Source of the DNA: Candidatus Auribacterota bacterium
GTDB taxonomy: Bacteria > Auribacterota > JAFGBW01 > JAFGJP01
NCBI GenBank assembly: GCA_023144635.1
Contig: JAGLFH010000014.1
Location: 1-64,000 of the forward strand
DNA length: 64,000 bases
Reading direction: 5' to 3'
A program made the translations under genes and the position numbers. The stretch's first letter is position 1. Every line of letters starts with the position of its first letter. Under the pieces are notes generated by a model that was not told where the DNA came from, ran no database searches, and saw only the letters and a list, made by a program, of their open reading frames with translations. Of the stretch, positions 19,407-28,268 are shown one piece after another.

Positions 19407-20843
19407 ATGGCTAAGAAAAAAATTCTTTCTATTGGATCGGAGTTGGCAATAGATCATATTGAATACTGCAATTTTACTTCTGATACTTCTCTTTTGGATT
19501 GGGATATAATTCTTTTTAAGCCTGAAATTTATGATTTAGTAGACTATGAGAATTCTTATAAAGGCAAGCCGAGTCTGTCAGATAGAAGTTCCTTTAGTTT
19601 GAAAGAGCACTCGGAGCATTGGCGTCGAGAAATAAAAGATGCTGTTGAAACAGGAAAGACAGTAATCGTATTTCTTGCTGATCTGTATGAAGTTTTCATT
19701 GATTCCGGCAAACGCGAATACTCAGGAACAGGAAGGAATCAACAAACCACTAAATTTGTTAAAGAGTACAATAATTATCGTTGTATTCCTGCCGATATCA
19801 ATCCTGTTAAGACAAAAGGTAGCGCTATGAAGCTTGCTCCTCGAGGTGCTGAGTTACTTGCTTCGTACTGGAAAGAATTCGAAGAGGACTCTCAATATAA
19901 ACTTATCCTTACTGGTGAAAATATTCCTGCTTCAATTACAACTAAGAATGGCAATAAGCCTGTAGGGGCAATATACAAAAGTAAAAATTCAAATGGCGCA
20001 CTTTTGCTTGTTCCTGATATAGATTTTTGTAAAGATGAATATTTTGAAGAAGAGGATGAAGATCAAGTTTGGAGCGAAGCGGCTGTGAATTTTGCTTCCC
20101 GTATGTTAAAAGCAGTGGTGTCATTGGATAAGGCATTAAAGACTGAAGGTCAGTCTACACCTGAGCCAGAATGGACTAAAACATTGGATTATGAGTTAAT
20201 GAAGGAAACAAGTATTAACTCCGAGCTTTTGAAAACAGAGGAAGCTCTTGAAAAAATTCAAAAAACAAAAGATTGCCTTCTTGATAAATTAAGAGACCTA
20301 AGTCGATTAAGAAATCTTTTGTTTGAAAAAGGAAAACCGCTCGAATATGCCGTCATAGATGCGCTTATAATTCTCGGATTTAAGGCAAAGCATTATAAAG
20401 ATAGTGAATCTGAGTTTGATGTTGTATTCGAGTCGACTGAAGGTCGCCTCATAGGTGAGGCGGAAGGCAAGGATAATAAAGCAATCAATATTGACAAGCT
20501 TCGACAGTTAGAAATGAATATACATGAAGATCTAGAAAGAGAAGAGGTTAGTCAACCAGCCAAAGCGGTATTATTTGGAAACGCATATAGACTCGAACCA
20601 CTTGTTGACAGAGCTGATCCTTTTACTACTAAATGCATTAGTGCTGCAAAAAGGAGTTCAACGGCTCTTGCATTTACGCCAGATCTTTTTATGGTTGCAC
20701 GCTACTTATCAAATAAAAAAGATGCTAGATTTGCGACTAGGTGTAGAAAAGTCATTATTAGTTCTGTTGGCAGAGTAGTATTTCCTGATACACCTGCATC
20801 GACTGACGCAAAACAAAAGAAAACAAAAGGGGTCAGCCCTTGA
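19407..20843 (+). CDS. uncharacterised protein with a C-terminal PD-(D/E)XK nuclease-like segment
   Basis: LEYAVIDALIILGFKAKHYKDSESEFDVVFESTEGRLIGEAEGKDNKAINIDKLRQLEMNI fits the D...ExExK plus RQL pattern of restriction-endonuclease-fold proteins. Confidence 0.6.
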   Translation: MAKKKILSIGSELAIDHIEYCNFTSDTSLLDWDIILFKPEIYDLVDYENSYKGKPSLSDRSSFSLKEHSEHWRREIKDAVETGKTVIVFLADLYEVFIDSGKREYSGTGRNQQTTKFVKEYNNYRCIPADINPVKTKGSAMKLAPRGAELLASYWKEFEEDSQYKLILTGENIPASITTKNGNKPVGAIYKSKNSNGALLLVPDIDFCKDEYFEEEDEDQVWSEAAVNFASRMLKAVVSLDKALKTEGQSTPEPEWTKTLDYELMKETSINSELLKTEEALEKIQKTKDCLLDKLRDLSRLRNLLFEKGKPLEYAVIDALIILGFKAKHYKDSESEFDVVFESTEGRLIGEAEGKDNKAINIDKLRQLEMNIHEDLEREEVSQPAKAVLFGNAYRLEPLVDRADPFTTKCISAAKRSSTALAFTPDLFMVARYLSNKKDARFATRCRKVIISSVGRVVFPDTPASTDAKQKKTKGVSP

Positions 20844-21099
20844 CAGAGACATAGGGATCAGGCCTCGAAATTAGAAATAACATAAAAAACTTAAGAAGTT
20901 ATTTTCTGCGTTTTTTGTTTTATTTGTTCGTTTATCATAAATCCCATTTATCCTGAACCCTATGTGGTTTATGTCTTACTTTCTCATGCTTTTTCTTTTT
21001 CCTTTTCTGTCTGCAGTATACTTGTTTGTTTAATGACACTATACTGTCAGATTTGGTAATATGGATGAAGAATTATATATAAATGGTAGTTAGAAAAAC

Positions 21100-21831
21100 A
21101 TGAAGAGACAGAAAAAAATAATTTTTATTAGTTCTAAACAGAATGAATTGCAAAGTGAAAGAGATCAACTTCGTGATTTAGTTAACATTAATGATGAAGT
21201 GCTTTCGAAATTATTCATTGCAAAGACCTTTGAAATTGATTTATCTGGAAGAAGAGAAACGGTTAATCATCTTACAGAGGAATGGGTTCTAAAAAGTGAT
21301 ATTTATTTTGGTGTTTTTGACAAAGAATACTCAGAACCAACAGTTAGAGAATATGAAATTGCAATAAAGGATAAACAAGTTAAAAAGGAAATTATTATAT
21401 TTATAAAAAAAAGAAAAACAATAGAAAGAGAAGATGAATTAGTTATTTTTATGAATAAGATTATGAATTCTGAAAGTGGGCATGCGTGTATAATATTTGA
21501 TACAATAGAAAATCTATTATATAAAGCAAAACATGTATTAATAGAATACTGTCATAGAAAAAATGAAGGTTTTATTATATCAAAAGAAATATTAGGAGAA
21601 AATTTAGAACTTGCTAAAAATACACATTTCCCTGAAAAATTAAGAAGGCAGCTTTTACAACCAATCGGAAGATTTGCCATTTGGAAGGGAAGAAAAGGAA
21701 TTCCAGAGTATTATAAATACGATTGGAATGGTACTAAGATAGATGTAACGTGGAATTATATTGAGCCTAATGCCTCAAAAGAAGTAAAAGAGTTCTATTA
21801 TAAGAGATATAATAAACCATTTGATTCCTAA
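21100..21831 (+). CDS. DUF4062-domain-like protein
   Basis: IIFISSKQNELQSERDQLRDLV ... SDIYFGVFDKEYSEPTVREYEIA ... KKEIIIFIKK. Confidence 0.8.
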   Translation: MKRQKKIIFISSKQNELQSERDQLRDLVNINDEVLSKLFIAKTFEIDLSGRRETVNHLTEEWVLKSDIYFGVFDKEYSEPTVREYEIAIKDKQVKKEIIIFIKKRKTIEREDELVIFMNKIMNSESGHACIIFDTIENLLYKAKHVLIEYCHRKNEGFIISKEILGENLELAKNTHFPEKLRRQLLQPIGRFAIWKGRKGIPEYYKYDWNGTKIDVTWNYIEPNASKEVKEFYYKRYNKPFDS

Positions 21832-21894
21832 CGGAAAGATAAGGGTCAGTCCTTGAAATGTAAAAAGGATTGATTAAAGGCTAAAGGGGGATTA

Positions 21895-22437
21895 ATGAAT
21901 AAAGATGAAATAGTTACACTTTCACTTAAAATAACAGGAATATATGGCATTATTCAATTGATCACAAAAAGCAATTTTCTTATAGGTAGTCTTTTCACTG
22001 TTATCAGAACTAATACAATTGAAGGCCTTTTATATGCAATATTTTTTGCTTTAATACCATTAGTGCTTTTTATTTATTTAATATATGTTTTACTTTTTAA
22101 AACACCTAGCTTAAGTAAAAAAATACTTGCCTCAGAGTCTAATGAGAAAAGTAATCCTATTAACTCAAAAGAAATACAGGTATTAGCTTTTTCTATAATT
22201 GGTGTTTGGGTTTTAGCATCTACGATACCCAGTTTTATACAAACTTTGGCTTATTATTCATTTTCAAAAGAGAATAGTGAATTGGCTAAGACAGTAAATA
22301 TTACTTTATCAACAAGAACTCATTTTTTTGGTCTATCACTCAAATTAATAATTGGTTTATATTTATTTATTGGTTCAAAAGGTTTAGTTAATCTTTGGCA
22401 TAAATTACAAAGCACAAAAGGTATGCCGTCTAACTAG
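21895..22437 (+). CDS. hypothetical membrane protein
   Basis: 180-aa ORF with about four hydrophobic segments. Confidence 0.6.
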   Translation: MNKDEIVTLSLKITGIYGIIQLITKSNFLIGSLFTVIRTNTIEGLLYAIFFALIPLVLFIYLIYVLLFKTPSLSKKILASESNEKSNPINSKEIQVLAFSIIGVWVLASTIPSFIQTLAYYSFSKENSELAKTVNITLSTRTHFFGLSLKLIIGLYLFIGSKGLVNLWHKLQSTKGMPSN

Positions 22438-22515
22438 TTGTAGTCCTGAACCATTCGACTACGCTCATGATAAACTAAAGTCGAAGGGAACTTAAATCGT
22501 TAGGAACTCAAAATT

Positions 22516-23187
22516 ATGTTAGCTGAAATTATACCTGATTTGTATGATTACGCTGGAAAAAAGATATTTAAACCTACTAAGGGAAAACATAGAATATTTA
22601 GACCAACATTTCCTATGGAAATGTTTCTAAGGGTTGAGTTAAAAGAGAAATGTGATTCATTTGAAGATATCAGGAGATTTGTCGATAAATGTGAATATGT
22701 TTCGGATGAAGAACAATTTAATCAAAAAGATTACTGGATGCCTCCAGATGAATTTGAAAAAGTGAAAAAAGGAGACTGTGAAGATTTTGCGTTATGGACT
22801 TGGAGGCAGTTGATTAAGATGGGCTACTCCTGTAGGTTTGTTGTCGGCTATTCAGGTAAATATGGTAGTGGGCATGCTTGGCTAACAGTGACTGATAAAG
22901 AAAAGCAATATATTTTTGAACCTTTAGCAAGTCATATGGGCTTAAAAATGCCAAGATTCAGTTGTATTTTTAGCAGACCTGAAATATCAGTTGAATGGGA
23001 TGGAAATAAAATACAATATTATGAGCACACACGCAAAGCATGGAAGCCATCTTTTATAAAAATAATATCTCTTTTAGGAGAATGGTTTATATTTTGGATT
23101 CAATTTTGGATTAAAGTAATATTTGGTTTTCTATTATTGCCATTTTATTTGATTTTGAATATGTTTAAAAAAAGAAAAGAAAAATAA
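22516..23187 (+). CDS. transglutaminase-like cysteine peptidase domain protein with C-terminal membrane segment
   Basis: KKGDCEDFALWTWRQLIKMGYSCRFVVGYSGKYGSGHAWLTV (Cys/His arrangement). Confidence 0.75.
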   Translation: MLAEIIPDLYDYAGKKIFKPTKGKHRIFRPTFPMEMFLRVELKEKCDSFEDIRRFVDKCEYVSDEEQFNQKDYWMPPDEFEKVKKGDCEDFALWTWRQLIKMGYSCRFVVGYSGKYGSGHAWLTVTDKEKQYIFEPLASHMGLKMPRFSCIFSRPEISVEWDGNKIQYYEHTRKAWKPSFIKIISLLGEWFIFWIQFWIKVIFGFLLLPFYLILNMFKKRKEK

Positions 23188-23253
23188 CTATGCATTGTCT
23201 GCTGTGGCTAAACTTTTAATTTCTTTTCCGTTCCTTCTTCCCTTTTTTTCTTT

Positions 23254-23281
23254 CTATGGTCTATCGACTATTGACTATCTT
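23254..23281 (+). repeat. 7-bp phased array (CTATNGN)n
   Basis: CTATGGT CTATCGA CTATTGA CTATCTT. Confidence 0.7.
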
Positions 23282-23289
23282 GCTTTTTC

Positions 23290-23352
23290 TTTATATCAGC
23301 GAAGCATTCCTTGAACCCTGTAACGCCATAACCTTGTAACACTTTAACGTTC
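23290..23352 (+). repeat. head module plus 8-bp phased array
   Basis: ATATCAGCGAAGCATTCCTT then GAACCCTG TAACGCCA TAACCTTG TAACACTT TAACGTTC. Confidence 0.75.
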
Positions 23353-23613
23353 GCTTTACCTGCAATACTTTGTAACAAAAAAGGTGTAACGATTTGTAAT
23401 TTATTTTTAAGAAAATTTAGAGTAATTATTTATCCAGTTTCTTTTTTTTGAGTTACGTTTTAAATGCTTGCGGTATAGCGCGTTATGCTTGAAGTAAAAA
23501 GCTGATTTTTAGCTTTAATGGAATGATTGTTGCTAATCTAAAATATCAGTGTTTTTTTTTAGGTTGAAAACTATTAAAACTTGTTTAAAATAATAACTCA
23601 CAGGAGGAGTATT

Positions 23614-24225
23614 ATGAAAATATCTGTAAAACATTTTTTATATTTTTTTGTATCACTTATGTTAGTCGTTAGCTTTAATACTTTTGTATTGGCAGAAGAT
23701 ACGCCTGAGCCAACAGATCCCGTTGTGGAAGACCCAGGTGACCCTGAAGACCCTGAAGATCCAGCAGATCCAGGTGATGGTGAAACAGGTAAATTAACAG
23801 GGCTTGATAATGCTATTGCAGATAAAGAACAAAAGCTTGAGCAGGATCCTAATAATCCTGGTCTTCAAAATGCTCTGCAGAAATTAGAGAGAAACCGTGA
23901 GCGTAAAGAAGAAAAAAATCAGGAAAAATTAGAAAGAAAGGGTGGAACAGAAGACCCTGAAGATCCTGAAACACCAGAAGATCCTGAAACACCAGAGGAT
24001 CCTGAAGTACCAGAAGATCCATCTGTAGAAAAAATGGAGAAGATCCAGAAGATAGAGAAAGCTGAGAAAGCAGAGAAACCTGAAAAGCCAGAGAAACCGG
24101 AAAAGCCAGCTAAGCCTGAGAAAGTGGAGAAACCAGAAAAACCGGTTAAACCAGAAAAACCAACAAAACCTGAAAAGCCAGCTAAACCAGCTAAGCCTGA
24201 GAAGCCGGAAAAAGGCAACAGATAA
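23614..24225 (+). CDS. secreted low-complexity protein rich in PEDPE and (PEK/PAK) repeats
   Basis: RBS aggagg, ATG 23614, signal peptide ending ...VLAEDTPEP, then PEDPETPEDPETPEDPE and EKPEKPEKPAKPEK tracts. Confidence 0.8.
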   Translation: MKISVKHFLYFFVSLMLVVSFNTFVLAEDTPEPTDPVVEDPGDPEDPEDPADPGDGETGKLTGLDNAIADKEQKLEQDPNNPGLQNALQKLERNRERKEEKNQEKLERKGGTEDPEDPETPEDPETPEDPEVPEDPSVEKMEKIQKIEKAEKAEKPEKPEKPEKPAKPEKVEKPEKPVKPEKPTKPEKPAKPAKPEKPEKGNR

Positions 24226-24262
24226 TTATTTAATTTAAAGCAAAATATCGGAGACCATTAAA

Positions 24263-25108
24263 ATGAGAAGTATCACTATATCTATTTGTATTATTGTTTT
24301 TTCTATTTTCTTTTTGATTGCTGATGAAGCAAGTTGTTCTGATTCTCAGGAATTTAAATTTACAACAGGATTTGATTACAGCTCAGGAGATTACGGTGGA
24401 AATAGTGATACAACTATACTATATATTCCCTTTACTGGAAAATATTTAGATGAAAAGTATTCTATTAAAGTTACTATACCATACCTTCGTATTAAGAGTG
24501 AAGATACCGTTGTTACAAGCGGAGGACAGGTTATAGTAAGTGGCGATTCCTTATTAACAAGTGAAGAAACAGAAAGCGGTCTTGGTGATATCGTTGCAGC
24601 ATTTTCTTATTATTTATTAGAAGAGACAGAAAATAGTCCAATGGTTGATATTAATGCAAAAGTAAAGTTAGGAACAGCTGATGAAGATAAAGGTCTTGGT
24701 ACAGGTGAAACTGATTATGCTCTAGAAGTTGATCTTGCAAAAACTTTTGATGAAAATGTACTCTTTGGTACACTCGGATATAAGTTTTATGGTGATCCTG
24801 CCGCCTATGATCTTGACAATGCTTTTTATACAAGTATAGGTTTGTCTCATCGCTTTAGTTCGGAATTAAGCGCAGGATTAATGCATGACTACCGTGAAAA
24901 AACAACTGATAGCGGCTCAGAGATGAATGAACTTACTGCTTTTGCTACATATAAACTTTCCTCTAATTATAAATTAATGGGATATACAGTTGCAGGACTC
25001 TCTGACGGTAGTCCAGATTGGGGAATAGGACTTACTATAACACGTGCTTTTGGTGCTGAGGATATTAGTAAGTCTTATCGGTATCTAGAAAAATTGCGCT
25101 TCTGGTAA
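24263..25108 (+). CDS. putative outer-membrane beta-barrel protein
   Basis: Signal peptide, alternating amphipathic strands, C-terminal strand pattern GIGLTITRAF. Confidence 0.65.
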   Translation: MRSITISICIIVFSIFFLIADEASCSDSQEFKFTTGFDYSSGDYGGNSDTTILYIPFTGKYLDEKYSIKVTIPYLRIKSEDTVVTSGGQVIVSGDSLLTSEETESGLGDIVAAFSYYLLEETENSPMVDINAKVKLGTADEDKGLGTGETDYALEVDLAKTFDENVLFGTLGYKFYGDPAAYDLDNAFYTSIGLSHRFSSELSAGLMHDYREKTTDSGSEMNELTAFATYKLSSNYKLMGYTVAGLSDGSPDWGIGLTITRAFGAEDISKSYRYLEKLRFW

Positions 25109-25110
25109 AT

Positions 25111-25236
25111 TTAAGCGGACAAGTATAACGCATTTTCTTCGTTACGCTCCCTGCGGCCTCTTAGTCGTATGAAAAAATACGACTTCATCGGTCCTCGGTT
25201 GCAAGCCTTGAATCTGCATTATACTTGTCCGCTTAA
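25111..25236. repeat. inverted-repeat element (type I core), 126 bp
   Basis: TTAAGCGGACAAGTATAACGCA ... TGCATTATACTTGTCCGCTTAA (21/22 complementary), internal hairpin GTCGTAT-GAAAAA-ATACGAC. Confidence 0.9.
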
Positions 25237-25265
25237 TTATTTTTTTGGTTATGTTTTGTTTTTGT

Positions 25266-25405
25266 TGCACTTCAGTCAAGTATTCGTTGGCGTATGAGTT
25301 AATACGCCTTCCTCATTCTCGCTTCGCATGCCTTGCAAAGCCCTCACATCTTTGTTATCTGAAAGAAAACAGTAGACGGTATATGCATGATATTTGTAAG
25401 ATTAA
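25266..25405. repeat. degenerate or partial type II element
   Basis: GCACTTCAGTCAAGTATTCGTTGGCGTATGAGTTAATACGCCTTCCTCATTCTCGCTTCGCATGCCTTGCA matches the core at 17830-17915; right end TGCATGATATTTGTAAG matches 10845-10861. Confidence 0.7.
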
Positions 25406-25451
25406 TAAACTTTTATTAAGGTAAAATATGGATGAAAAATAAGGAGTATGA

Positions 25452-26117
25452 ATGAAAAATACTGTTTTTGAGAGATCAGAGCATGAGTCGCATGGACGAC
25501 GAATAAGTTCAAACGTCTACAATCTTGTGATAGGTTTAGTCCTTTGTTGGGGATTCCTGGTCAATTGGTATATGGTCAAGACCATTCCTTATGAGTCAGT
25601 CGCAAGCATCAATCCCTGGGTGTTCTTTATAGGGTATTTTGCTTCTTGTTTCTTCGGGATTTATCTTTTTACAAAATCGGAAGTCCCTCTTGTCAGTTTT
25701 ATCGGATACAACTTCGTAGTTGTCCCCTTTGGATTGATCATAAATCTGGTAGTTCATCAATATGATCCCTCTCTGGTTCTTGATGCAATACGGGTTACTG
25801 GACTGGTGACATTTGTAATGATGATTCTCGGTTCTCTTTTTCCTATGTTCTTCAAAAAAATCTCCGGAGCATTAACAATTGCCCTGATGGTTGTCATAAT
25901 TGTCGAGCTGATCGAGGTGTTTATCTTGAAGATCCACCATGGAATTATTGATTGGATTGTTGTTCTCATCTTCTGTGGTTATGTGGGGTATGATTGGGGT
26001 AGAGCAAACAGAATACCGAAGACAATCGACAATGCAATCGATAGTGCTGCTTCGCTCTATATGGACATAATCAATCTATTTCTGCGAATATTGAGGATAA
26101 TGGGAAGACGGAAATAA
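25452..26117 (+). CDS. Bax inhibitor-1-like (UPF0005) membrane protein
   Basis: Multiple TM segments and C-terminal YDWGRANRIPKTIDNAIDSAASLYMDIINLFLRILRIMG. Confidence 0.65.
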   Translation: MKNTVFERSEHESHGRRISSNVYNLVIGLVLCWGFLVNWYMVKTIPYESVASINPWVFFIGYFASCFFGIYLFTKSEVPLVSFIGYNFVVVPFGLIINLVVHQYDPSLVLDAIRVTGLVTFVMMILGSLFPMFFKKISGALTIALMVVIIVELIEVFILKIHHGIIDWIVVLIFCGYVGYDWGRANRIPKTIDNAIDSAASLYMDIINLFLRILRIMGRRK

Positions 26118-26118
26118 A

Positions 26119-26337
26119 ATGACAAACCATAATGAAGATATATCTCAATGTAAAGCTGCAAGAGTTGCAGGTTTCATTTTCCTGCTTAGCTTAATTAACG
26201 GGGTTCTTATGAACTCCAAATTTATTGTACTAGATAATGTTATAGCAACTGCCAATAATATAATGGCCAAGGAGTTTCTGTTTTGCATTGATATTCCTAT
26301 TAGGTCTGACTTTTGTCTAAAGGTCGGGCAGACGTAA
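26119..26337 (+). pseudogene. truncated DUF4386-like fragment
   Basis: CKAARVAGFIFLLSLINGVL...IVLDNVIATANNIMAKEFLFCIDI resembles the N-terminus of DUF4386 membrane proteins; ends at 72 aa. Confidence 0.6.
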
Positions 26338-26371
26338 TAGCTGCACAATAACGCTTTTAAAACCGAGTCGA

Positions 26372-27109
26372 ATGAATTTTAAGTTTTCAGCACTAATTAA
26401 GAAATTAATAATGAAAATAAATAAATCAATTATTCGTATTATTCTTATTTTAACTATTGGTATATGTTTTGTGCTAATTGCATATTTATCAACATTCACT
26501 AAACAGGGATTTATTCGCCAGAATGAGATCACATACACACCATCCAAAATTGTCAAAAATAATAAAAGTTCTGAACAACTTGATGAAAACGATTTTTTTA
26601 TTAAGTTAGCAAAAGCTGCTGAAGGCAGAACAAAGCATTCCATAAGATATAATCCTGCATACGTAAAAATAGCTTATCCTGGAGGAGATGTGCCTATGGA
26701 TACAGGAGTGTGTACTGATGTCGTTATTAGATCCTATCGGAAATTAGGAATAGATCTTCAGGTAAAAGTGCATGAAGATATGAAAGCAAATTTCATGAAA
26801 TATCCTAAAATGTGGCGGTTAATGAAACCCGATCCCAATATTGATCATCGACGTGTTCCTAATCTTATGACTTTCTTCAAACGACATGGGACAGTGCTTG
26901 AGAAGTCGCCTGAAGGAAATATTTATTTTCCGGGAGATATTGTTACTTGGGATCTTGGCGGCGGGGTTGCTCACATTGGCATCGTATCAACAAAAAAAGA
27001 AAAGTCACACTACTTTGTTGTCCACAATATTGGAGCGGGTCCACAACTTGAAGATGTATTGTTCAATTGGAAAATTACAGGCCACTATAGATACAAAGAG
27101 AATTTCTAA
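26372..27109 (+). CDS. DUF1287 family protein
   Basis: YNPAYVKIAYPGGDVPMDTGVCTDVVIRSYRKLGIDLQ...HRRVPNLMTFFKRHG...GDIVTWDLGGGVAHIGIVS. Confidence 0.9.
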   Translation: MNFKFSALIKKLIMKINKSIIRIILILTIGICFVLIAYLSTFTKQGFIRQNEITYTPSKIVKNNKSSEQLDENDFFIKLAKAAEGRTKHSIRYNPAYVKIAYPGGDVPMDTGVCTDVVIRSYRKLGIDLQVKVHEDMKANFMKYPKMWRLMKPDPNIDHRRVPNLMTFFKRHGTVLEKSPEGNIYFPGDIVTWDLGGGVAHIGIVSTKKEKSHYFVVHNIGAGPQLEDVLFNWKITGHYRYKENF

Positions 27110-27138
27110 CAAACACATAAAAAAATAAATTTGTGTTA

Positions 27139-27264
27139 TTAAGCGAGCAATGATAATGCAGCATCAAGGCGTGCGACTGAGAACTGATGAAGTCGTATTT
27201 TTTCATACGACAAAGAAGTCGCAGGGAGCGTAACGAAGTAGATGCATTATTCTTGCTTGCTTAA
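27139..27264. repeat. inverted-repeat element (type I core, reverse orientation), 126 bp
   Basis: TTAAGCGAGCAATGATAATGCA ... TGCATTATTCTTGCTTGCTTAA; internal GTCGTAT-TTTTTC-ATACGAC. Confidence 0.9.
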
Positions 27265-27683
27265 TTGGTTTTGATGCAGTCTTTTATGATTACAAAATAC
27301 TCATAACCCGCATAAGCATTTCTTCTTTTTCTTTTAACTTCTAAAAAGAGCTTTAATCTATATTCGCGGGATGTGAAGTTATAAAGAAGATCAAGAACCT
27401 TTTTTTTACTTCTGCTTACCCAGAGCTTAAGAGAACTGTTTTTATTATGTGTAGAAAAACTGAAATAACTTTTACCAAGAAGAGAACTGCGGTTATTTGA
27501 AGTGTGAATATTCTCTACAATAAGATAAACTTTTTTATATTTTAATGCATCAGGGTTTGTATCTAGTTCGGCTGCAGTTATTCTTGACCACTTTTCTCCA
27601 TTATGATTTATCTCTTGAGCATAAATATTTGAGACAAAAAAAGTTGAAAATATTATTAATAAATAAAGTAACTTATTTCTCAT
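27261..27683 (-). CDS. hypothetical secreted protein
   Basis: 140 aa, signal peptide ...FVSNIYAQE. Confidence 0.6.
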   Translation of the reverse strand: MRNKLLYLLIIFSTFFVSNIYAQEINHNGEKWSRITAAELDTNPDALKYKKVYLIVENIHTSNNRSSLLGKSYFSFSTHNKNSSLKLWVSRSKKKVLDLLYNFTSREYRLKLFLEVKRKRRNAYAGYEYFVIIKDCIKTN

Positions 27684-28007
27684 TAAAGGCCCCCTTACAT
27701 TTTTGAATTATAATTTTACATTTATAGACGAAATGTGTCAATAACATATGTTTATTTGCCAGGAAAGTGTGTAACATTCAATGTGGTAGTGATTTAGGTG
27801 TATTAAATTTGTAGCTTATAACTTTCTTTCTGGCTATGGACTATTGACTCTCGACTTTGCGTGAATTGTCTGTAATATGATGAGTTCTAGCTTGTTAGGG
27901 CGTTAAAGTATGGCTTTCATGCTGATGCAATCATGTTTCTTTTTTTTACTATTATGTGCACATTAGTGCTCGATTAACGCATCACGTTTTTATTATAAAA
28001 GCCTTTC

Positions 28008-28036
28008 TTGACGAAAATTATTTATGAGAGTATTAT
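28008..28036 (+). promoter_or_regulatory. sigma70-type promoter
   Basis: TTGACG - 17 nt - TATTAT, about 75 nt upstream of a strong terminator. Confidence 0.65.
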
Positions 28037-28042
28037 TATCGA

Positions 28043-28144
28043 ACGCAACTCTAAAGGTGTTTGAATGTTTGTTCTGCAAATACATAAATATAGAAAACAA
28101 TATTAATTTTAAAGCAATTCTTTTATAAGAATTGCTTTTTTTTT
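28043..28144 (+). ncRNA. candidate ~100-nt transcript: small RNA or carB leader with a 13-codon ORF and terminator
   Basis: Promoter at 28008, SD AAAGGTG, ATG 28065 (MFVLQIHKYRKQY*), terminator 28112-28144. Confidence 0.45.
28112..28144 (+). terminator. Rho-independent terminator
   Basis: AAGCAATTCTT-TTAT-AAGAATTGCTT + T9; perfect 11-bp stem. Confidence 0.9.
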
Positions 28145-28268
28145 GTCTGTTAATAAAGGGGGAATGAAACACTTAATCAAAAATATCAATCCAATTCATA
28201 TTTAAAAATTATTCAATTATATAAACAATTAAATATTTAATCATAATATCAGAAAGGAAGGTCGCTTT

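Noticed and set aside
23919-24218. 99-aa antisense ORF rich in GFSGFSGFSG
   Set aside because: Antisense shadow of the PEKP low-complexity tract.
25111-25236. Interpretation of the inverted repeats as standard Rho-independent terminators
   Set aside because: Arms are separated by ~80 bp of conserved core and no T-tract follows; a terminator role remains possible but is not the classical form.
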